A stretch of DNA of 64,000 nucleotides from Rattus norvegicus (Eukaryota > Chordata > Mammalia > Rodentia > Muridae). The stretch is taken from the NCBI RefSeq assembly GCF_036323735.1, contig NC_086019.1, positions 242,040,602 through 242,104,601 on the forward strand, given 5' to 3'. The notes under the pieces were generated by a model. It saw only the letters and a list, made by a program, of their open reading frames with translations, had not been told where the DNA came from and made no database searches. This document shows, in pieces, positions 54,153 to 64,000 of this stretch; within the stretch, counting starts at the first letter, position 1, and every line of letters begins with the position of its first letter. The translations under genes and the position numbers were made by a program.

Positions 54153-57100
54153 CTAATAGCCACTTATCAGTGAGTGCATACCATGTATGTCTTTCTGTGA
54201 TTGGGTTAGCTCACTCAGGATGATATTTTCCAGTTCCAACCATTTGCCTACGAATTTCATAAAGTCATTGTTTTTGATAGCTGAGTAATATTCCATTGTG
54301 TAGATGTACCACATTTTCTGTATCCATTCCTTTGTTGAAGGACATCTGGGTTCTTTCCAGCTCCTGGCTATTATAAATAAGGCTGCGATGAACATAGTGG
54401 AGCACGTGTCTTTTTTATATGTTGGGGCATCTTTTGGGTATATGCCCAAGAGAGGTATAGCTGGATCCTCAGGCAGTTCAATGTCCAATTTTCTGAGGAA
54501 CCTCCAGACTGATTTCCAGAATGGTTGTAGCAGTCTGCAATCCCACCAACAATGGAGGAGTGTTCCTCTGTCTCCACATCCTCGCCAGCATCTGCTGTCA
54601 CCTGAGTTTTTGATCTTAGCCATTCTCACTGGTGTGAGGTGAAATCTCAGGGTTGTTTTGATTTGCATTTCCCTTATGACTAAAGATGTTGAACATTTCT
54701 TTAGGTGTTTCTCAGCCATTCGGCATTCCTCAGCTGTGAATTCTTTGTTTAGCTCTGAACCCCATTTTTTAATAGGGTTTTTTTGTCTCCCTGCGGTCTA
54801 ACTTCTTGAGTTCTTTGTATATTTTGGATATAAGGCCTCTATCTGTTGTAGGATTGGTAAAGATCTTTTCCCAATCTGTTGGTTGCCGTTTTGTCCTAAC
54901 CACAGTGTCCTTTGCCTTACAGAAGCTTTGCAGTTTTATGAGATCCCATTTGTCGATTCTTGATCTTAGAGGATAAGCCATTGGTGTTTTGTTCAGGAAA
55001 TTTTTTCCAGTGCCCATGTGTTCCAGATGCTTCCCTAGTTTTTCTTCTATTAGTTTGAGTGTGTCTGGTTTGATGTGGAGGTCCTTGATCCACTTGGACT
55101 TAAGCTTTGTACAGGGTGATAAGCATGGATCGATCTGCATTCTTCTACATGTTGCCCTCCAGTTGAACCAGCACCATTTGCTGAAAATGCTATCTTTTTT
55201 CCATTGGATGGTTTTGGCTCCTTTGTCAAAAATCAAGTGACCATAGGTGTGTGGGTTCATTTCTGGGTCTTCAATTCTATTCCATTGGTCTATCTGTCTG
55301 TCTCTGTACCAATACCATGCAGTTTTTATCACTATTGCTCTGTAATACTGCTTGAGTTCAGGGATAGTGATTCCCCCTGAAGCCCTTTTATTGTTGAGGA
55401 TAGTTTTAGCTATCCTGGGTTTTTTGTTATTCCAGATGAATTTGCAAATGGTTCTGTCTAACTCTTTGAAGAATTGGATTGGTATTTTGATGGGGATTGC
55501 ATTGAATCTGTAGATTGCTTTTGGTAAAATGGCCATTTTTACTATATTAATCCTGCTAATCCATGAGCATGGGAGATCTTTCCATCTTCTGAGGTCTTCT
55601 TCAATTTCTTTCTTCAGTGTTGTGAAGTTCTTATTGTACAGATCTTTTACTTGCTTGGTTAAAGTCACACCGAGGTACTTTATATTATTTGGGTCTATTA
55701 TGAAGGGTGTCGTTTCCCTAATTTCTTTCTCGGCTTGTTTCTCTTTTGTGTAGAGGAAGGCTACTGATTTATTTGATTTAATTTTATACCCAGCCACTTT
55801 GCTGAAGTTGTTTATCAGCTTTAGTAGTTCTCTGGTGGAACTTTTGGGATCACTTAAATAAACTATCATATCATCTGCAAATAGTGATATTTTGACTTCT
55901 TCTTTTCCGATCTGTATCCCCTTGACCTCCTTTTGTTGTCTGATTGCTCTGGCTAGAACTTCAAGAACTATATTGAATAAGTAGGGAGAGAGTGGGCAGC
56001 CTTGTCTAGTCCCTGACTTTAGTGGGATTCTTCAAGTTTCTCTCCTTTTAGTTTAATGTTAGCAACTGGTTTGCTGTATATGGCTTTTACTATGTTTAGG
56101 TATGGGCCTTGAATTCCTATTCTTTTCAGGACTTTTATCACGAAGGGGTGTTGAATTTTGTGAAATGCTTTCTCAGCATCTAATGAAATGATCATGTGGT
56201 TTTGTTCTTTCAGTTTGTTTATATAATGGATCACGTTGTTGGTTTTCCGAATATTAAACCATCCCTGCATGCCTGGGATGAAGCCTACTTGATCATGGTG
56301 GATGATTGTTTTGATGTGCTCTTGGATTCGGTTTGCCAGAATTTTATTGAGTATTTTTGTGTCGATATTCATAAGGGAAATTGGTCTGAAGTTCTCTTTC
56401 TTTGTTGGGTCTTTGTGTGGTTTAGGTATAAGAGTAATTGTGGCTTCATAGAAGGAATTCGGGAGTGATCCATCTGTTTCAATTTTGTGGAATAGTTTGG
56501 ATAATATTGGTATGAGGTCTTCTATGAAGGTTTGATAGAATTCTGCACTAAACCCGTCTGGACCCGGGCTCTTTTTGGTTGGGAGACCTTTAATGACTGC
56601 TTCTATTTCCTTAGGATTTATGGGGTTGTTTAACTGGTTTATCTGTTCCTGATTTAACTTTGTTACCTGGAATCTGTCTAGGAAATTGTCCATTTCCTGC
56701 AGATTTTCAAGTTTTGTTGAATATAGGCTTTTATAGTAAGATCTGATGATTTTTTGAATTTCCTCTGAATCTGTAGTTATGTCTCCCTTTTCATTTCTGA
56801 TTTTGTTAATTTGGACACACTCTCTGGGTCCTCTTGTTAGTCTGGCTAAGGGTTTATCTATCTTGTTGATTTTCTCAAAGAACCAACTTTTGGTTCTGTG
56901 GATTCTTTCTATGGTCCTTTTTGTTTCTACTTGGTTGATTTCAGCTCTGAGTTTGATTATTTCCTGCCTTCTACTCCTCCTGTGTGTGTTTGCTTCTTTT
57001 TGTTCTAGAGCTTTTAGGTGTGCTGTCAAGCTGCTGACATATGCTCTTTCCTGTTTCTTTCTGCAGGCACTCAGCGCTATGAGTTTTCCTCTTAGCACAG

Positions 57101-58041
57101 CTTTCATTGTGTCCCATATGTTTGGGTATGTTGTACCTTCATTTTCATTAAATTCTAAAAAGTTTTTAATTTCTTTCTTTATTTCTTCCTTGACTAGGTT
57201 ACCATTGAGTAGAGTATTGTTCAATTTCCACGTATATGTGGGCATTCTTCCCTTATTGTTATTGAAGACCAGTTTTAGGCCGTGGTGGTCTGATAGCACG
57301 CATTGGATTATTTCTATCTTTCTGTACCTGTTGAGGCCTGTTTTTTGACCAACTATATGGTCAATTTTGGAGAAAGTACCATGAGGTGCTGAGAAGAAGG
57401 TATATCCTTTTGCTTTAGGATAGAAATGTTCTATAAATATCCGTTAAATCCATTTGGCTCATGACTTCTCTTAGTCTGTCTACATCTCTGTTTAATTTCT
57501 GTTTCCATGATCTGTCCATTGATGAGAGTGGGGTGTTGAAATCTCCCACTATTTTTGTGTGAGTTGCAATGTGTGTTTTGAGCTTTAGTAAGGTTTCTTT
57601 TACGTATGTAGGTGCCCTTGTATTTGGAGCATAGATATTTAGGATTGAGAGTTCCTCTTGGTGGATTTTTCCTTTGATGAATATGAAGTGTCCTTCCTTA
57701 TCTTTTTTGATGACTTTTAGTTGAAAATTGATTTTATTTGATATTAGAATGGCTACTCCAGCTTACTTCTTCTGACCAATTGCTTGGAAAGTTGTTTTCC
57801 AGCCTTTCACTCTGAGGTAGTGTCTGTCTTTGTCTCTGAGGTGTGTTTCCTGTAGGCAGCAGAATGCAGGGTCCTCGTTGCGTATCCAGTTTGTTAATCT
57901 ATGTCTTTTTATTGGGGAGTTGAGGCCATTGATGTTGAGAGATATTAAGGAATAGTGATTATTGCTTCCTGTTATATTCATATTTGGATGTGAGGTTATG
58001 TTTGTGTGCTTTTCTTCTCTTTGTTTTGTTGCCAAGACCAT
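54153..58041 (-). pseudogene. L1 ORF2 (endonuclease-reverse transcriptase), inactive
   Basis: Starts with ATG at 58041-58039. The endonuclease N-terminus is open to a TAA at 57765-57763 (a Gln codon in the sister copy). An extra base near 57428 shifts the frame. The frame 57299-56019 covers the end of the endonuclease, which keeps SDH, and the first RT part (SPGPDGFSAEFYQ; motif A reads DAEKAFHKIQ with Asp to His at the later position). A base lost near 56030 shifts it again; 55869-54769 holds the rest of RT and thumb (the FADD box is just upstream); an insertion near 54780 breaks it; 54719-54153 is the Cys/His-rich C-terminal end. Four disruptive lesions make ORF2p impossible. Confidence 0.93.
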
Positions 58042-59069
58042 TAGTTTCTTGCTTCTTCTAGGGTATAGCTTGCCTCCTTATGTTGGGCTTTACCATTTAT
58101 TATCCTTTGTAGTGCTGGATTTGTAGAAAGATATTGTGTAAATTTGGTTTTGTCATGGAATATCTTGGTTTCTCCATCTATGTTAATTGAGAGTTTTGCA
58201 GGATACAGTAACCTGGGCTGGTATTTGTGTTCTCTTAGGGTCTGTATGACATCTGTCCAGGATCTTCTGGCCTTCATAGTTTCTGGCGAAAAGTCTGGTG
58301 TGATTCTGATAGGTCTGCCTTTATATGTTACTTGACTTTTTTTCCTTACTGCTTTTAATATTCTTTCTTTATTTTGTGCGTTTGGTGTTTTGACTATTAT
58401 GTGACGGGAGGTGTTTCTTTTCTGGTCCAATCTATTTGGAGTTCTGCAGGCTTCTTGTATGCCTATGGGTATCTGTTTTTTTAGGTTAGGGAAGTTTTCT
58501 TCTATGATTTTGTTGAAGATATTTACTGGTCCTTTGAGCTGGGAGTCTTCACTCTCTTCTATACCTATTATCCTTAGGTTTGATCTTCTCATTGAGTCCT
58601 GGATTTCCTGTATGTTTTGGACCAGTAGCTTTTTCCACTTTACATTATCTTTGACAGTTGAGTCAATGATTTCTATGGAATCTTCTGCTCCCGAGATTCT
58701 CTCTTCCATCTCTTGTATTCTGTTGTTGAGGCTTGTATCTACAGCTCCTTGTCTCTTCTTTTGGTTTTCTATATCCAGGGTTGTTTCCATGTGTTCTTTC
58801 TTGATTGCTTCTATTTCCATTTTTAATTCCTTCAACTGTTTGATTGTGTTTTCCTGGAATTCTTTCAGGGATTTTTGCGATTCCTCTCTGTAGGCTTCTA
58901 CTTGTTTATTAATGTTTTCCTGTCTTTCTCTAAGGGAGTTCTTCACGTCTTTCTTGAAGTCCTCCAGCATCATGATCAAATATGATTTTGAAACTAGATC
59001 TTGCTTTTCTGGTGTGTTTGGATATTCCATGTTTGTTTTGGTGGGAGAATTGGGCTCTGATGATGCCAT
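58041..59069 (-). pseudogene. L1 ORF1, original start frameshifted, 342 codons open
   Basis: The original ATG at 59116 is out of frame because 1 nt is missing before the next ATG at 59069 (47 instead of 48 nt in the sister copy). From 59069 (MASSEPNSPTKTN) the frame is open through the coiled coil, RRM and C-terminal domain to TAA 58043-58041. The coiled coil has one 22-residue repeat unit in place of the two seen at 33278-34399, net 15 residues shorter. A shortened ORF1p lacking the basic N-terminus could in principle start at 59069. Confidence 0.85.
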
Positions 59070-59116
59070 GTAGTCTTGGTTTCTGTTTCTTGGTTTCCTG
59101 CGCTTGCCTCTGCCAT

Positions 59117-60423
59117 CAGATTATCTCTAGTGTTACTTTGTTCTGCTATTTCTGTCAGTGGCTAGACTGTCCTATAAGCCTGTGTGTCAGGGTGCTGTAG
59201 ACCTGTTTTCCTGTTTTCTTTCAGCCAGTTATGGGGACAGAGTGTTCTGCTTTCAGGCGTGTAGTTTTTCCTCTCTACAGGTCTTCAGCTGTTCCTGTGG
59301 GCCTGTGTCTTGAGTTCACCAGGCAGGTCACTTGCAGCAGAAAAGTTGGTCTTACCTGTGGACCCGAGGCTCAAGTTTGCTCGCGGGGTGCTGCCCACGA
59401 GATCTCTGCGGCGGCAGCACCTGGGAAGATCTGCGCCTCTGTGCACCAGGGTTCCAGATGGCGTTTGGTGTTTTCCTCTGGCGTCTGGATGTGCGCAGAG
59501 TGTAGTCTTTTCTGGTTTCCCAGGTGTGTCTGCCTCTCTGTAAGGTTTAGCTCTCCCTCCCACGGGATTTGGGTGCAGAGAACTGTTTATCCGGTCTGTT
59601 TCCTTCAGGTTCCGGTGGTGTCTCAGGCGCAGGGGTCCTGCTGCTCCTGGGCCCTCCCCTACGGGAACCCAGAGGCCTTATACAGTTTCCTCTTGGGCCA
59701 GGGATGTGGGCAGGGGTGGGCAGTGTTGGTGGTCTCTTCCGCTCTGCAGCCTCAGGAGTGCCCACCTGACCAGGCGGTGAGGTCTCTCTCCCACGGGGTT
59801 TGGGAGCAGAGAGCTGCTGCGGGCCGGGATCCGCGGGTGTGGGACTTCCGGTAAACACAGGAAGTGCCCGGTCCTAGAGGAATTTTGCCTCTGTGTGTCC
59901 TGAGTTCACCAGGCAGGTTTCTTGCAGCAGAAAATTTGGTCTTAGCTGTGGTTCTGAGACTCAAGTTTGCTCGTGGGGTACTGCCCAAGTCCTCTCCGCG
60001 GCGGCAGCAACCAGGAAGATCTGCGCTGCTTTTTCCGGGAGCCTCCGTGCACCAGGGTTCCAGATGGTGTTTGGTGTTTTCCTCTGGCATCTGATGTGCG
60101 CACAGTGCAGTCTCTTCTGGTTTCCCAGGCGTGTCTGTCTCTCTGTAGGTTTAGCTCTCCCTCCCACGGGATTTGGGTGCAGAGAACTGTTTATCCAGTC
60201 TGTTTCCTTCAGGTTCCGGCGGTGTCTCAGGCGTAGGGGTCCTGCTGCTCCTTGGCCCTCCCCTACGGGAACCCAGAGGCCTTATACAGTTTCCTCTTGG
60301 GCCAGGGATGTGGGCAGGTGTGGGCAGTGTTGGTGTTCTCCTCCGCTCTGCAGCCTCAGGAGTGCCCACCTGACCAGGCGGTGAGGTCTCTCTCCCACGG
60401 GGTTTGGGAGCAGAGAGCTGCTC
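59117..60423 (-). promoter_or_regulatory. L1 5'UTR: about two tandem ~600-bp monomers
   Basis: The block beginning TGAGTTCACCAGGCAGGT recurs at 59311 and 59901, and CAGAGAGCTG at 59807 and 60411; the period is 590-604 bp because of a ~14-bp indel. The monomers are GC- and CpG-rich and carry the internal pol II promoter of rodent L1. The outer monomer is incomplete, starting at 60423. Confidence 0.88.
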
Positions 60424-60436
60424 GAGACTATTTGTT
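60424..60436. repeat. TSD of minus-strand L1 (5' side)
   Basis: GAGACTATTTGTT, identical to 53428-53440. Confidence 0.93.
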
Positions 60437-63400
60437 AAAGAGCTAATAATATGAGCTAAGCCATAAAGATAGGGTTGTAGAAGTATCTATGCTAAAACAT
60501 TTAAAATTTCACTGTAAAGAAGATAGTAATGGAAAACAATGTTAACTTGCAAAAAATCTTACCAGATATTCCAAAAGCAATAGCAGAATAAATAGGGTTT
60601 TACTTAAACTATTGTTCTTACTACAAAAAGAGTCATTTGAAAGCATCAACTTCTAATTTGTCAATCATGAAATGCCACTTTCAAGATTTATTAATTCATT
60701 AAAATAATTAAAGTATATTGAAGAAAATGATCTGCACAAGACTCATGGAGATGTTATAGGGAAGGCAGATGAGGCTAAGTAAGTAGGTTTTGTATGATTG
60801 TATTTTATTTCACCTAGAATAAATGTCAGAGTCCTTCAGATGCCCTAATAGACTCTCAAAGAATGTCTCCCTTCCTCTGTGACCTCTATGTTGCTCAGTT
60901 ATTTCATCTCTGACAGAACTGTTTAAAGATTGTAAAAGTTTTTCTTTAGTTCAAGGTCTCAGAGTTTACAATCCATGTCTCTGGTCCTCTGTGAGGAAGA
61001 GTCATCTTCCTTAGTCAGACCACTTTCTAGTAGTCTATTCAAATGGTGGATCTATCAATGAGTTAAGCCATTGACTAAGTCAGAACCTGCATACTCTAAT
61101 CCTCACTGGACATGATGGAGGTCTCCCAAAATACTTGGAGGTAAACTTTACAAACGACCTAGGTGATTCTGACTCAAGTCAAGTTGACAATCAGCGTTAA
61201 CCAATTCTGACCAATCTCTCTGGTCACTCCAGCCAATTCCCTTAGTACACTGCAGTTGCTGTGATGATGGCTTTAATCCATCAGCTGGTTTGATCACAAA
61301 AGCAGGCACATCCCATTTCTTCAGTGTTCTGAATATGAACTACTCTACCACTAATTGGTGGTGATATGATAATTTCATTTTTCCTTTAAATTGATTTGAA
61401 GCAAATGAAATTGCTAAGTCATGACGATATATAAAACAAGAAGAAATGACCATCCAAAGTGTACAGTTTCTTTTCAAAAATCAACAGTGTCAAGCAAAAT
61501 CAAAGGGAATGCAGTCAAGGAAGAAGAAAGACTCCAAACAGAAGTATATCTCTGTCATTACAGGAAATAAATGTTTGGTTTTTAGCAACTAAGTCCCCAG
61601 ACCTGCTGAAATTGCACCAACTACCAAGGGGAAAAGTACTGTCTACATTTCTTCAACTATCATTTCTTAGTCAAGAGATTTTTCTTCTCTCCTAGCCTGT
61701 CTTCAATGCCTCAGTCTTGTTACTACTCATGCTGACTTTCGAAACTTGCTGGTGACCTTTACATCACCAAAACAAACAGCCTTTTCTAGTCTTCATCAAG
61801 TGCCTTAAGGTTTACAACAGTTGACAAGCCACCACTTTGTAAACTGTCTATTGTGGGTTTCTCTGACACATTTTATTCCCTTTGGAGCTTGGCCACCCTT
61901 CAAATCTTTACCCCTTCTCTGTCTTTATTTATTTGTATATACCTACTAACAGAATCTTTCTTTGGCCTTCTACCCTTTGTGTGGATCCCTCACGGGGGCC
62001 CATTCATCTTCCTGGTGTTTGTGCAGCACTGACTACCTAACGCCCAAACAAATCACATCTGTCCCTTTTCCTTGCTCCTCTCTATCACATTTACAATCAC
62101 TTACTGGAGGTCCTGGCACCACACTCTCAGAATGAACATAGCTAAAATCGAATTCCACACTGCTTTCTCTCTCCTCTCATCTCATTTCTATGCTGGATCT
62201 CATTTCACTTTCCCAGGCAACACGACTTCAACACACACACACACACACAAATTTAATATGTAAGAGAGTGAAGTCATTATCTCTCCTCCACAGACTCTTT
62301 CGTTTTCAGCCTCTTTGTGTCTTCGGTATATGCCTTGCTCCCCTGCTATATTATGGTCTAACAAGAGACTTACAGGTATCATTTTGTAAATATACTGTAT
62401 TCTCCTTTCTTTGTCAGACAATACTTTCTCTACTTGGCTTTCATCCTGCTCATATCCACTGAGGAAATTTAACCATTCATCAAGGGCTATCCTGAATCCC
62501 ATCAACAGCCCAGACCAGTACTACTTTCTTCTGACCTTTATCTGCATTTCTTTACTATGCAAGGGTCTTTATTGGATAGAGCTGTTTCCTATGAATGTTT
62601 GTATGGTCAAGTAGTGAGTCTACAGAGAACTGGATCCATTTTGCTGTTTTGCAATTCTTTACAGTCTCCATCTAATGGGCTTAATTAAAAAGAAAAAAGA
62701 AAAAAAAAACAAGTGGCAGAGAATCTCCTAAGCAGGGAGGTACAAAATATTCAGATGGCTCCTGCTTAAGTATTTCCAACTTTCCCTCTACTATCTACAA
62801 TTAGGCACTAATGAAGATTCATTAGACATATTAAGATGCATACATCACAGTTAGAGCACACCATGCATGATTTCTTGCCTAGAGACCCAAGCACACCTCC
62901 CCATCACATTCATGAGTTCTTTATCTGACTCTTTACTTGTCCTCTCATTTCCTAGACCAAGAAAGTTAAGAGAGAAAGAGTGTAACATCACAAAACCGAG
63001 AGTACCTGACCAGACTGACATCCAGTTACAACAAATGTCTATTACCAGATCTTGCCAAGGTATTTGCTCACTCTTCCAGATCCTTGCGGGAAGCACTCTG
63101 GTGACAGATTGCAACTCATGTCGTAGCTGTCATTATGAAAGACTTGAGTGATGACTGTGCCAAGCCCCATATTCTGGCACTGTTTTCTGTGAGGCTGGCC
63201 CCAAGCTAACCTTTTTCCTTCCACTACCCTCAGGGATACTCAAACTTTCCTGCTTTTCGACTCCTCTCTGTCATCTTCCAAAGCTGCACAGGATTCCTTT
63301 ATCCTCCAGTAGTTGAAATCAGGGAGGCGATTTTAGAAAGAAACTAATTCTAAAATCAAAAATAATACATAGCATTTAAAGTTAAAGAGCACCCCAAGGT

Positions 63401-64000
63401 TAATGGCAAACAAAAGCAATTATTTGCCACTTTTTCCTTCATCTCCCATTCATGTAATCATGTCCAACCACTTTAAACTACTTTAGCAATGTCATCAGGT
63501 TTTTACTCCATCTCTTTAAATTTTTGAATATCTTTCTATTTGTTTTGAACTTCTTGATTTTCAGTATCACCTATTGTCATCTTATTCAATTTAATTTATG
63601 GTAATGATCTTAAAATTTCTATACACACAGGCACATATGTATATGCATGTATCAGCACACACACTTATCTAAAAACATACATAATTCTGCACACAGTAGA
63701 AAAGGCCATATAATAGCAGAGAACCTAAAATGATGCTTTTTCAACAATTATTATAACAGCTTAAATATTGTTGGTAGTTCACACATATAATGTTTTAATG
63801 ATTTTCCCTTTCTTGTTCAATTTTTTGTCTTTCCAAGCTAATACATGTCACATTAAAAATACTGAATTTTAACCTTCCAACTAATTCAGCTTTAAACTTC
63901 ACACCTGAATATCTCATGAAGTAAGGAACAAATTAAATAATTTATATGTTGTTTATTATTTTGTTCTAGATTGTTCCCTGATATCTAAAGTCCTCACATC
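60437..64000. other. No gene recognised; apparently unique sequence
   Basis: 3.6 kb of AT-rich DNA without a convincing ORF (longest about 100 codons). Only a short (CA)n at about 62230-62250 and an A-rich patch at about 62687-62712 stand out. No repeat, exon or RNA gene recognised. Confidence 0.5.

Larger units (their letters stand above)
53441..60423 (-). mobile_element. Full-length rat L1 (6983 bp), inactive
   Basis: Complete insertion between perfect 13-bp TSDs. On the minus strand: about 1.9 tandem 5'UTR monomers (60423-59117), ORF1, ORF2 overlapping it by one base (TAATG at 58039-58043), a G-rich 3'UTR (seen as CCCTCCC blocks, 53506-53578) and an A-rich tail at 53441-53462. ORF1 has a damaged start and ORF2 has one stop and at least three frameshifts, so the copy is dead. 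Sister to the plus-strand L1 at 32737-40328. Confidence 0.95.

Noticed and set aside
56779..57348. 189-codon hydrophobic frame opposite L1 ORF2, and the similar one at 35053-35658
   Set aside because: Antisense shadows of L1 ORF2; they recur in both L1s only because ORF2 is shared.

Overview
This is a window of rodent nuclear DNA, almost certainly rat (Rattus). Three ID elements (the tRNA-Ala/BC1-derived SINE very abundant in rat), L1 copies of rat type with ~600-bp 5'UTR monomers and a G-rich 3'UTR, B1/B2/B3-type SINE relics, a URR1-like hAT element and many long dinucleotide microsatellites support this. I find no exon of a functional host protein-coding gene and no functional RNA gene. The region reads as gene-poor intergenic or intronic DNA built from layers of transposable elements.

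Layout. 0-16 kb: mostly unannotatable sequence with microsatellites, a 67-bp Z-DNA-type tract, a processed nucleophosmin (Npm1) pseudogene with poly(A) and target-site duplication (TSD), an LTR-like fragment, a MaLR-like relic, an old L1 3' end and an L1 with a 5' inversion. 16.3-24.7 kb: an old rodent element with direct terminal repeats, split by a young but defective gammaretrovirus-like provirus (16704-22568). Its 602-bp LTRs differ at 2 positions, its primer-binding site matches tRNA-Gly, gag/pro/pol carry many breaks, the RT core is deleted and env is reduced to its leader. 25-32 kb: interspersed-repeat debris, GA/TC microsatellites, a probable antisense LTR and an ID element. 32.4-40.5 kb: an LTR split near its TATA box by a 7.6-kb L1 (plus strand) that has an intact ORF1, a dead ORF2 and a second L1 3' end fused to its tail, all inside one TSD pair. 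41-53 kb: 5'-truncated L1s with TSDs, an ID, a URR1-like hAT relic, another ID, a 207-bp (CA)n/(TG)n inverted repeat and a 234-bp pure pyrimidine tract. 53.4-60.4 kb: a full-length L1 on the minus strand with two 5'UTR monomers and broken ORFs. 60.4-64 kb: apparently unique sequence.

There is no operon-like cooperation between genes. What the sequence records is the order of insertions. Most notable: (i) two ~0.6-kb homologous segments 11 kb apart share a 414-bp core without a single difference while their flanks are clearly diverged, as expected for gene conversion; (ii) the provirus has almost identical LTRs but a heavily damaged interior, suggesting it was copied in trans; (iii) the L1-L1 fusion inside one TSD pair. 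I did not find a previously undescribed gene system, and I state this as a limit of sequence-only reading. Repeat family names are given from recognition and were not checked against a library.
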